Below, piece by piece: positions 10,190 through 20,985 of a stretch of DNA of 64,000 bases; position 1 is the first letter of the stretch; the number at the start of each line of letters is the position of its first letter. The notes under the pieces were generated by a model. The model made no database searches, was not told the origin of the DNA, and saw only the letters and a list, made by a program, of their open reading frames with translations. The position numbers and the translations under genes are program-made. Where the stretch lies: the NCBI GenBank assembly GCA_024741835.1, contig JAENRP010000154.1:2121-66120 (forward strand), given 5' to 3'. Source of the stretch: Diplocarpon mali (Eukaryota; Ascomycota; Leotiomycetes; Helotiales; Drepanopezizaceae).

Positions 10190-13003
10190 TTCCAAGCAGT
10201 TGATGTTCGTAAGCTACATTGGCTTTCTGGTCAACGAATCAGAAACATAAGCAGTCAGGCGCGTGCGAAAGCAGAAGCGGCCCGAGCAAGCTTTGACTTC
10301 CTTGGAAACCAAGCCCCGCACAAACGTGGACCGCCCCAAGAGTAGGTAAATCCAATGCCGAGTTTATCTTAGTTTCTGGGCTCTTAGGCTCTTGATATGC
10401 TGACACTCGAGCTCAAAATAATCCAGAGAAAGCTTACTGATTCATGAGCAGTGCGCTAACCAACCCAAAATCCAAGATGCAGAAGACGACGAAAAAGGGC
10501 GTCGCCAGGCCAGTCCCAAGTACAAATACCTCTAGGAGATGAGATGAGTTTCAGGCCGTCCTGGTCATTAAAACGAAGGAATGTGAAATCCATGAGGAGA
10601 AAGGGAGGCTATAGTGTTTGAGAACGAGATGCAAAATGTGTGTTTCAGTGATGGCTATGGCCTTGGGTATTGTTAGTACTTGGAATTGATCAACGATAGC
10701 GTTCACTATACCTCAGGGCCACTATATTTCTCTCTAAAATTGCATCATCCCGACTGACCTTATGTTGCATTCTAGCTGAAACTTTCAGAGACTTCTAGAA
10801 CCGATAGTGGAAGCGCACAAGCCACCGTACTGGCGTGCGTTTCAAAGGGCTACTGATTAACGAAATAGAAAGATCCAAGGTGAAAATTGACCCGCGAGGA
10901 TCATTCGTGTCGTATCGAAGAGATAGAATCTGACTGCGTCATCAGATACGGCACTCATAGCGAAGTGTTGTCAACAAGCCCCTGTCTCGCATTCGCTTCC
11001 TGTTTAAGCGAGCTCTCCTTGACCTAGCATCCGGCAAAGCAAAGATCAGTCGGGCGCCAGATCTCACTACAGAGAGCGCAGGCAGCTTAAAATCGAACTA
11101 TGCGGTAACCTAGAGGGTGCTTACCTGCTTACATTGACCATCTCCCCTGTCCGCTGATGTTACGAGTCGGCTGTCGTCGTTTGTATGTCAGGGGCTGCAG
11201 ACGCCGCTACTCCTTGGTAGTTAGTAGCATGCGAAAGAGCGGCACTGGAATGTGAGGTGTAGACGGGCTCACTGCATGTTCAAGGGCCTGAAGAATTTGC
11301 ATTTCTTTCGGCCTGGCCGCTCGTTCGTTGAGGGATCCGTCCCTGGTGCAGAGAAGAGTCGTCGGGGGACTCCCCTCGCCTGTTGCGGATCCCCCGGACT
11401 AACGCGCTCTGTCTGCACACCCCCACCTATTTCCAGTCCGAGTTGGAGCTGCAGCTCTGCAACTCTCCCAAGCCGCCATCATCCTTTTCCTCGCGGCATC
11501 GCGCAGCTCGCAATCGAGAGTGCAACCTACGTGCTGGGGGAGACGAGATGCCACCTCGCGGACTTTGTACCCAGAATCATCCCTTCATAATCCAAGATCG
11601 GTTCAGAGAAATGGCCCTCCACCTCTTATAGGTACATAAATATATATGTCTTTAGAAATAAATATACCTTGTTTCCAAGACCGTGACAGCCTCGTGCGGC
11701 GATCTCGTGAATGGGTATCTTCTTGGAAGACTTACAGACCGCCAAGCATGTGCGCCCGGGTAGCAGTTGCAGCATTTCCTCTCCGCCGTGATCTCGAGGG
11801 AGCAGCTCCGTGCGATCGTCACGCCTACGATGGTTCTCGGGAAATCGCGGACTGAGAGCCCTGGCAGGTCAACACATTCTTGCCGAGGACGAAGACGAAT
11901 ACCAAGACGAGCATCCTGTCCCGTGGCCAGTCGCCGGTCGCCGGTCGCCAGTTCCCAGGATGACTCGCGGATATTATTACCACCAGGGAAGGGGGACCCC
12001 CCGCGACACGCTTGCCACGCTGCGGCTCTGGATCCTCCAGACCCTAGGGCTGGGCTTCCAAGGCGGAGATGATCAAGAACACAGAGCAGATCTGGACATG
12101 AATACGAGCGATAGCCTAGGCACCATCCTCCAGCAAGCTGCGGTGCATGCCAGCCGGAAAACGCTCACCTGTGCCTCCTCATCTCCAGCACACTGCTCGC
12201 AAGCCACTTCTTGGGACCCAGCGATCGTCGACCCTCAGCTATCGCGGTATCCAAGACCAGCGGGTACGAGTGGCCATCAGCTTTGGAGCGCTGTGCCACG
12301 AGGTCCTCGTCCGGCTACACCGCGACCTGTGGCGATCATGCGCGGCGGCTTCAAACGCGCCGTGCTCGTGGGGGGGTCTCTCCAGGCTGCTGTCTGCGCG
12401 GAGGGAGACAATGCCTCTGGACGGTCGTTGTTACTCGGCTGCCAATGAGGGCAGTGACAGTGAGAATGAGAAGCAAGGCCTTTGGTCTTCTCTTTCCATT
12501 GCCGATAGGGGCAGCAACAATCGAGGAGTAGACTTCGGCATACCTGCTTAATGAGCGCCATCGTGCAGTCCAGGTTGCGGCGGGCTTCCTCTGAGATCGG
12601 ACTGCAGTACATGAACCTAATGTGAGAGGTATGCGAGACACTAGGATTATGAGTTTGCTTGCCGGCTAAGCGAGGTATCTCTGTCATGTCAATAAAGGAT
12701 ATGCCGTGAAGACGCAGGGAAGGCGAGGCCTCAACGCAGGTGATCTGATGCATTGAGGCTGTATTAGTTGTTTGTGAAAGAGGAAGGGACGAGAAAAGAG
12801 TCTGCATCGCCGAAGGTAATAGGTTGAGAATCCATATTCGTATGTCCAAGTAGAGTATAAAATTGGACCTCTCGAACGGTTCGACTTGGTCGCTTGATGC
12901 CAATCAACCAGTTCGCACAAAGCCTCTTCGGCTTTGTCCAAGAGATATCTAATATCATCTCCGCCACCCCCCCCTTCCTCCCAACCCGGTCAGACCAGCA
13001 GCC
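10190..13003. other. Long gene-free block
   Basis: About 2.8 kb in which I cannot support a gene. A 212-codon open frame at 11810-12448 (plus) lies in GC-rich sequence where two other frames are also open. It includes a short tandem of gtcgccg near 11930-11955. No RNA gene or transposon end recognised. Confidence 0.4.
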
Positions 13004-13522
13004 ATGCCCAGAACCTCACGCGCTTCTCCCAGCTCTAGGTTTGAGGAAGAGATAGGCCTGAACTCCACCCTCGCCATCCAGCCGTTCAAGGAATGGCTCC
13101 TGAACGACCGTCTGGACAAGAAGTTCCGGCGAGCCGACGAGCTGGCGAGGCTGGAGAGGAAGTGGGCGGCTAAGGAAGAAATGGAGATGTGAGGCTTTCG
13201 CAGAGATACAGGTCGGCATCGTCAGAGATCTGATCGGTGCTGGCCATCTCACCATCAACGCGGAGTGGACGGCGCGGGAACACATGACCACCAAGAAGAA
13301 GATGCCGTGGCCTCTCAACCCCGCCATGAACAGCTTGGAAGCGCTGAGTCGCATCCTGGGATGATCCTTGGGGCTGAGCCACTCGATTGCACCGGCCGAC
13401 CCGATTACATGCTGCCGCCCCCTGCCGGAGTGGAAAAAGTAGCCAGCCGGCAGCAGGCAGAAGGGGATCCTGCAGTCTCGAGTACGCAAGCAAGAGCTCC
13501 GCGTCTTGGGTTCTCAGGTTGA
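13004..13522 (+). pseudogene. Frameshifted small gene, family unknown
   Basis: The frame starts MPRTSRASPSSRFEEE at 13004 and runs through a strongly coding-like charged helix (KKFRRADELARLERKWAAKE) to TGA at 13190-13192. Moving one base (from 13191) opens a second coding-like segment with AFAEIQVGIVRDLIGAGHL and ARE, KKKMPWPLNPAMNSL, ending near 13365. A third segment back in the first frame (GRPDYMLPPPAGVEK) follows. The gap of a base is far too small for an intron. The simplest reading is a single-base insertion near 13187-13191 and a second indel further on. I do not know the family. A sequencing error is an alternative explanation. Confidence 0.45.
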
Positions 13523-14390
13523 GATTGATGGGTGGGCGACAGAGGACTCTAACACCCAGTCGAGAACTCAACAACCTGAGCATCGAGGGAGAGACCGCAT
13601 GGTATGAACAGTAGCAGCAATCTTGGGATGAATGATGTTAAGAATCCGAGGCGGTAGGAAATGTGGACAGCGCTATGGGTTAGCCAGGTGAAGCCCTCCG
13701 CCTGAGACAGAATTTGACTCTCATTCGTACTGTACGTGATAATGCTGGCATAACAAGTCATAAATTTTGAGATGGGGTTCTATCTTGGCTGACACAACCC
13801 AGAAATATGCCATATTCGGCTATTTTCAAGTCCAAAGACCGCGCTTTCATTTTGCCGTGGAATGATCAACATCGGTTGAGGGGGCAGTGTTAAGAAATCA
13901 AGAGCCTGTCATATATTATAGTCTCAGGTATTATCCTTTTGGTCAGATGCATATTGTCTGTCTCGTGATGTTGTGGGGCGAAAATGGTAGAAAAAGATAT
14001 CCGGTCATTCTCGCTGTGCAGGATAACACTCTCCAGAGCCAAACTTTTTCGTCAGAGAACCAATGACAACTCCAACTATTCAGAGAGCGCATAAACATTA
14101 ATCTGAAAACAAGATGAAGATTCAGGTTCTTGAAGAAGAAGGGAATCTTTGGAACACCTCCCTGCTGGATTGCAGAACCGGCCGAGAAGCATGGATCTAT
14201 AAGATTCTTGCACCATTAGCGTAGCTTTTCTCACTTTGATGTTGTGGAAGTCATGTACAGCCATGTCAACTTTACGGCCTTCCTGCTGGTACTGGGCGTC
14301 ATCGTCACACATACAATGCACAATATCCATACACTTCTCTTCTTTCCTCAGCGGCCCCCAAATCCTTCATCGGATTTCACAGCAAAATCA
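13523..14390. other. Intergenic, no gene seen
   Basis: AT-richer sequence between the frameshifted relic and the 3' end of the NDUFAF3 gene. Only short, scattered open frames. Confidence 0.5.
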
Positions 14391-15253
14391 TCATATCTCC
14401 GCACTAACAACACCCACGCCCTCCCGAAAGCCTATGGGTATGAGCGCGGCGGCAATCGTCGAGATGCCCCTCTCGGTAGCCAGCAAATTAAACTGCGCAG
14501 CCGCATTTCTCGTATCCTGGATATCGACCCTGATACCCAGGCTGTTGATGAACTGCCTAGTGCGCAGAGAAAGTGGAAGCATTTCTTTTCCCAGTCCGAG
14601 GATTAATAGATCTGGTAGCGATCCATATCAATTAGCAAATATTCCCAGATCCAAATCTCAGGCTCTGTATCCAGATAGGCGAAATCCCACCTTCCACCCC
14701 CTCCCGCGAGCAGAAAAGAAAAGAAGAGAGAAAAGAAGTATGGGAGCCCACCAGGCTTCGGCCACACCAGCCCCAAGACTCCCCACGCCTCATCTCTGAC
14801 CTCCCACTGCCCCTTATCGTTCAGCAGCCTCGACCCCCTCCCGCCCGTCTCCCACGGCCGCCACGCGAAAGCCTCACCAGCTACAAGTAGCACCCCCGTG
14901 CCACCGCTGAGCTTCACGCCGCTGTCCAGGTGGAAGCCGTCCCATAGACAAGCGTCGACGCTCGTGCTAGGCGCCGGCGTGTTGCCGAGGACATTGAGCA
15001 TGCCGAAGTCGGTCTGGGTGTCTTCAGTGGAGGTCGGCCCGCGGTCGCGGGTCTGCGGCTTGGGGGAGGAAAAGGAGCGTGCGAGGCGTGGGTTGGGAGC
15101 TGGATGGCGAGATTGAGGGTGAGGTATGCTGAGAGGGCGGGAGGCGCGCGTGAGGTGGGAGACACAGCGGGTTTGCTGGGCGTTCGGGGGTGAGAGGAGG
15201 AAGTTTGAGAGTTCGCGAATGGTAGGACGTTGGAGGGGGCGTAGAGGAGCCAT
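14391..15253 (-). CDS. NDUFAF3-like complex I assembly factor
   Basis: Mitochondrial protein of the Mth938/NDUFAF3 family, needed to assemble respiratory complex I. Two exons, 15253-14752 and 14611-14391, join in phase 1 (G plus AT makes Asp in PKPDLLILG) to give 240 aa. The N-terminal about 65 residues are rich in Arg, Ser and Pro with few acids, as expected for a mitochondrial presequence. The conserved core contains DFGMLNVLGNTPAPSTSVDA, GVLLVAGEAFAWRPW, the VWPKPDLLI strand, LRTRQFINSLGIRVDIQDT and AAQFNLLATERG. The intron holds a purine-rich agaaaag tract. Its presence implies that this fungus keeps complex I. Confidence 0.92.
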
Positions 15254-15748
15254 GGTACGTGTTCAGCTGACGTGTTTGCGTAGTTTGGCAAACGATCATC
15301 GCGTTGGATCTCGAGTTTTGAAGTTGAGCTCAAGACGACGCTAATCCGCATCCGGACTTGACTACGAAATCATGCTTTAGATCGAGGATTTTCGTAGTCA
15401 CAGCGAATTATATATACCTCGAGTATATTGAAGTTCAAAATTGGCCTCGAATCTTGAACATCCCTGGAATCTCGCGGGTACATTATACACTGCTGTTGCC
15501 AGGCTGAAGGGACGTACATAAGAACAATGCTCAAGCGCGATATCTATAGTGGCACTTTTCCAAGAAACTTAAATAACATGCAACTTATCCGAAGGGTCTA
15601 GGACCATAAGACCCAATAGTACTTTCTTCTTCCTCTGACATCGTTCCTCGCTCTTCCTTCAAGGTCCTCCGATTACAAAGTCCGTTCCTTGTCTCAAGGC
15701 CCATCCCTCGACAATCAACCTGCCCCCAGGCTCCAAGTCATAAACATC
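15254..15748. other. Intergenic between two minus-strand genes
   Basis: Holds the promoter of the NDUFAF3 gene and the 3' flank of the dehydratase gene. No gene seen. Confidence 0.55.
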
Positions 15749-18288
15749 TCAGAACAGATCTGTCATCGCCCCATGCGAAGCATCTCCAACAAGCCTCTGG
15801 TATTTTGCAAGTACGCCACGGTTCACCTTGCTCTTTGGAGGTGTCCAAGCCTTGAGCCGATCCGCAATCTCCTCGTCACTTACGTCCATGCTTAGGGTGT
15901 TGGTTTCGGCCGAGATAGTCACAGTATCGCCGTCTTGAACTACCGCAATGGGACCTCCGACTGCGTTCGATTAGCATCGCAAATTTATCGTGGCCGAAAG
16001 AAACATCGACTTACCAGCAGCCTCGGGAACGATGTGTCCCACGATGAAGCCATGACTTGCACCAGAGTAGCGCCCATCGGTGATCAGAGCCACATTCGTC
16101 AACCCGGCCCCCATAATGGCAGCGGTCGCTTTCAGTTGCTCCGGCATTCCAGGGCCACCCTTCGGGCCTTCGTATCTGACGACTAGGACAAGATTCTCTC
16201 CATGAGGTATTTGACTTTTGACGAGCGCTGTATCAAGCTCATGCTCCTTGTTGAAAACCCGGGCCTTGCCGGTAAATACAAGACCCTCTTTACCTGTAAT
16301 TTTCGCCACAGCTCCACCGGGTGAGAGGTTGCCACGCAAGATCTGGAGATGTCCAGTTGCCTTGATGGGGTTGGAAACAGGACGGATAATAACCTGATCT
16401 TGCGGGAGTGACGGATACGGCTTGATATTCTCTGCGAGAGTCTTCCCGGTGACAGTAGGAATGTCGCCGTTCATGAGCCCTGCTGCTACGAGCAGTTTTA
16501 ATACCGAAGGAGTACCTCCGATATTGTAGAGGTCTTCCATAAAGTACTTGCCGCTGGGCGCTAGATTGGCCAGGAATGGGATCTTGTCGCTGACTCTCTG
16601 GACGTCGTCAATTGTCAGTGGTACTTCAGCCGTACCTGCCATAGCCAGGAAGTGAAGAACACCATTTGTTGAGCCACTTCCAGACCATCAGCTAAGCGAA
16701 TATTTGGTTGCTGGACTTCGCTTACCCCAGAGCCATTGTCATGACAAGAGCGTTTTCAAACGACTCTTTAGTCATCAGATCGCGCGCACGGATATTCTTT
16801 TCCATACAAATCTTAATGGCTTCCGCCGCCTTTGCACATTCTCGCATCTTGGCTGGAGACTCAGCTGGGTTTGAGGAAGAGCCGGGGAGACACAGGCCCA
16901 TAGCCTCAATGGCAGTTGACATGGTATTTGCAGTGTACATGCCGCCGCACGCACCTGCGCCGGGGCAGGCGTGCCGTTCGAGGTCCTCCATTACATCGCT
17001 TGCAGTCCGGCCCTCTGCTCCAGGATTTTCAACGGCCTTCAGTCTCTCGTATGCGAATGCCCCAGAGGCTTCGTAGCACTAATATAATTTCAACCGGTTG
17101 TACCCATTATTTCCTACATTACCTACTGTGCTGATGTTGACATCCTTGCCCAGAAGCTTGGAGAAACCCTTCTTGATTGTGCCTCCGTAGATCATCAGAA
17201 ATGGTCTGTGGACCTAAATTAGCAACGTGGAATAGAATCTGTTGGTATGACTTGCCGATTGTATCTTGCAGCGGCCATTACCACTCCAGGCACTGCAAGT
17301 ATGTTAATTGTAAGCATTGAGCGAGGCAAAGTGTTTGCAAGCTCTAGGCAGCTTCAATCGGCAACAAATTTAGAGAAGCGGAGCAGATACTCACTATTTT
17401 TGTCACACCCGGGGATACTGACATTCGCATCGTGATGCTACATGTATTTAGAGGACTGCCGAGAAACCTAACAGGGAAGCTCCTTACCTGGGCGCACTAA
17501 GAGGACAGAAATTTTAGTGATGAAATCATAAGTAGAGGAAGGCCACAAGTTAGCGAATGCTTACAGTAACGGTCTCTATCGAGTCTGCGATGATTTCCCG
17601 CGACTGTAGTGAGAAACGCATCCCTGCTGTATATCAGCATCGCATCATTTCCTCCCACATATTCTGCCTACCCTCTCCTCCCATTGTGATAGCGTCCGAG
17701 ACGCCCACTGTATTGAACTGCCAGCCAAGCATTCCCTGCTTCTGTACCGCCTCCTTCACTATCTTTCCAAGGTCATGTACTGAGAAAACATTGTCAACGG
17801 TAGTTCGAATTGTTCAAGTCAGAAATTGGTCGCGCACAATGCATACTGCGACGAGTCAGTATTAAACAAAGTACCTTTTCAATGTTCGAACCTGACTCAC
17901 TTGCATGGGTTTCCTTCCCACCAAACAGTCGCGATCCTGGCCAGGTCAATTACTGTCTACCAAATCTGGCCATCCAGCTTACCCCACGTGCGGTGCAGTC
18001 TTCATCATCTCTCGGTTGGGAACCCCAGCCGCGTAGAGCATCGCCTTTTGACTGTCAGAAGAGCTTCAGTAATTCGACGTCGAACTTGCCTGAGCGCCGG
18101 GAAAGTCATGTTCTGGGGCAGATCAGCTTCTGGACAGCGATGGAAGCTTGCATAGGCCTACCTCTTGTGATGGTTGAGGACCACCGGTTCAGGGCTGCCT
18201 TGCCATCGTTTGTTGTGCCGTGCTCTAAATGAGGGAAGTCAATGTATTTCGGCTGCACGGGGCCACTTTCAAGGCTCGATCTCTCCAT
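15749..18288 (-). CDS. Dihydroxy-acid dehydratase family (IlvD/Edd, Ilv3 paralogue)
   Basis: Fe-S dehydratase of the IlvD/Edd family; in branched-chain amino-acid synthesis such enzymes convert dihydroxy-acids to 2-keto acids. Fourteen exons join in frame to 605 aa: 18288-18162, 18112-18090, 18044-17983, 17936-17901, 17845-17838, 17779-17672, 17623-17565, 17496-17488, 17437-17395, 17292-17256, 17205-17127, 17078-16726, 16676-16015, 15960-15749. Fe-S cysteines are C82 (EGNPCN), C155 (PGCDKN) and C241 ([12 protein letters not shown]). The C-terminus ends HGAMTDLF. Exons 5 and 8 are only 8 and 9 nt. The introns at 18089-18045 and 17255-17206 begin with GC. The N-terminus ([15 protein letters not shown]) lacks an obvious mitochondrial presequence, unlike canonical Ilv3. 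This suggests a paralogue with a different place or substrate, for example a sugar acid. Confidence 0.9.
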
Positions 18289-20985
18289 GGTAGAGGGCTG
18301 TGGGGCTTTGGAGTATGCTGCGGGGGTGTACGAGGGATAGCTCGACTCTTGAACTTGGAGAGTTGCAGAAATCCAGGAGAGCTGAGGAATGATAGAGGGA
18401 GATGCGAGAGTGAGGAATCGAAAGAGCGATGGGAAAGTGAGGAAGAGAAGGGGAGATAGATGTGAGAGGGAGAGTGAGGGTGAGGGCGCGAGACAGTAGA
18501 GAGAAAACGAGAACAATATATGCGAAGGAGAAGGAAACAGTGGAGGAACTGCTGATGCGCTGATACCTATCTTTCTCGAGCCGTTTCCAATGTCCTGCAG
18601 TCGACTGGGCTGGCGACTCTCCCTCCGCCCCACTATTGAGGGGTCCTTCCATCTCTCTCGGGCTTCTTTCCCCCCTTTCCTACCGACTCTACCTGGGCAC
18701 CTTATACGGGACTGTCGTGCCGGTACGTCTGACAGTAGCATCGGCCGACACAACCCGGCGATTGGCAGACTACCAAGTCCAGCAGCAGCAGTGACAGCGA
18801 GGACGAGGAGCACGAGAAGCTCTGTGCGCGCTGATAGGATGCATAGTTGGAGGTCAGCACTGCAGCAGAGAGAAAAGAGGGACTCGGGCAAGCTGGGTCA
18901 TCAAAGTCAGTAATAGGTGTGAAAATACCCCCCACTTTTCCATAACTCACCAACGGTGACTAACTTAGTTGGATTCAAGTATCCGCCACCTCAGTTATGG
19001 AGCGAGAGTTATGCTAGCAAAGTCGATTTCCAGAATAAGCTCGAGCGCAGTTGTGAGCTAGCTCGCCTCGGTGTCTTGGGCATGAGACGACCTATTTAAA
19101 ATCTACCTGGGCACGCTGGATCAGGCCGCCATCAGCTCAAAGCTACAACCTCCAAGCCTCGGTTCGCCTTGGACGGCGAAAGTAGCTATATAAGTTGAAG
19201 CAGTGGGGGATACAAGCTAACGGGGGATGGGCGTGGGGGCGCGTGGGGGCCAAGCACCAGCTTCAAGTTAATGACTTCGATGAGCCTCTACCATACTATA
19301 AAGTCCTTTGAGGCCTTCACGATAGTCTGGCTTCTGCAAAAGGATCGATCTATCCTCAGGTTGCCGAGGAAAGCGGTTTCGCCACTCCAACCAGGCCGCA
19401 CGCAGTATCTCCCCCGCTCCATCATTGCCAAGTTTCACCTGGGGCTCTGCTAAGAGCTCAGTTGTCGAGATACCGAGGGATATACAGAGAGAGCTACAGA
19501 GGTTTAAGGTGCTGCCCCCCTGTCCTTGGAGTATCAAACCTTCTGCAACCCTTTCCCAACCCTTTTTTCCCTGAACTCCACCACAAGAGCAGGACCAAGG
19601 TGAGAGATTACTCATCGCTGGGTTAGGGTCACTTGTCCTTCGCCGCAGGTCAAACAAACACCACATGAAAGTCTATCGAGTCTTGCAAAGCCACCGAGAA
19701 ACCGCCCGTGCACACATGCTAATGTGGTGTTGGTTTGGCCGGCGACGAGGGAAGAGGGGTACCTTGATCTCAGTGGGAGAGTTCCCATCAAATCATAAGA
19801 AACCAGGCAATCACTTACTCGTATAGCAATGGCATTGGAAATCAGTGCCCAGGACCGGCCCCATGGTCGACCGGGGGTGACACATAGCCGCCGAGCCTCG
19901 GTAGAGTTTGAGTTGGCCCATCCCTCCACATCTGTGTGCCTGAACTGACTCTCTCTCACGATAGTATAACTGAGCCCGAGCACTCAGTTGCAAATTGCCT
20001 CGACATGGTTCAAAAGAGAAGCCAAAGTCACCAGATCCAGCGATGATAAGACTCCTGTCCCCCATGGACCCCGCGCATTGCCGCGAAACCCACTGGTTGC
20101 CCGTCTGTCCGCAATATCGACCAAGCTCCGGGGGATAAGGTGAGGAGGTATTTACACCTTTCCATACGATTTAAACTCGGGCACTCACCTGGCCCAAACA
20201 AGAGAAGCCAGAGACCGTCTTTAAAAACGTCATGACCAGAACGGCATTCCGATTGGCTTATGCGCCAAGCTGTCGGCGTTTGAAGGAGATGCCTTGCAGC
20301 CTCGACCCCAGGCTGAGGCTGTGAGGCTGAGGCTGAATCGGATCTCTTGACCATGAGGCTGAGGACCAAGTGACATCAGGCCCATGATAATTCTTTGGGT
20401 TACATTGCGTCTTCCTGGCCATCAGGCTACTGCTTTACTTCACACGGCGAGCGTCTCGATTTCGATAGCCCAGCTTCTGCCGCTGCTCTACCGCCCGAAT
20501 CATTTGCAAGCGATGACACACGTTCTTCTTTCATTGGTGTGGTGTGATGATCATAGTGAAAGGTTGTGCGTTGCTGATTCCCCGCCAAACATGCAAAACG
20601 ACTCAACGGCCGTGTACGATCGGAGGGGAACCCGGCATCTCTGTTCTCCTTGATTCAAAAAATGGAGGCCCCTTCCTGCCTGCTCCTGTCACCGCCGTGT
20701 CTGCTTCTCTCCACTGTATTGCTGACGTTGCCGCTTAGTACGGCGCAATATCCACTTCACGGTTTCATCTGCTTCAGCGATTGTATCCGCAGATATCCCT
20801 GGGCAAATTTAGTGGCTGGGGAAGGGCTCACATCTTGATGGTATGCTCTGTGTTACCAGGCTTGTGGTTACAGAACAAGCGGAAGAAGTCGTCTGCCTCT
20901 GCAACCACTTCCAGATTGGCGTACGAGAAGGAGTAGAGCGCCGTTGGGATCGTTGGGGGTAACCTTCTGATCCAAATCATCCGAG
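18289..20985. other. Gene-free block
   Basis: The first part is promoter and leader of the dehydratase gene, including a purine-rich gagagtgagg stretch at about 18400-18530. Further right there are a ggcgtgggggcgcgtggggg motif near 19225-19252 and gaggctgag repeats near 20310-20360. A 132-codon minus-strand frame (19268-19666) is not recognisable. No supported gene. Confidence 0.4.

Noticed and set aside
11810..12448. 212-codon open frame on the plus strand
   Set aside because: Two other frames are open over the same GC-rich stretch, the product has no recognisable pattern, and a simple GC repeat runs through it. Likely chance.
13187..13205. Tiny intron joining the first two segments of the 13-kb relic
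   Set aside because: A GTGAGG...CGCAG segment exists but is only about 15 nt, far below any workable fungal intron.
19268..19666. 132-codon minus-strand frame
   Set aside because: Not recognisable and no supporting splice or promoter context; kept only as a remark for the gene-free block.
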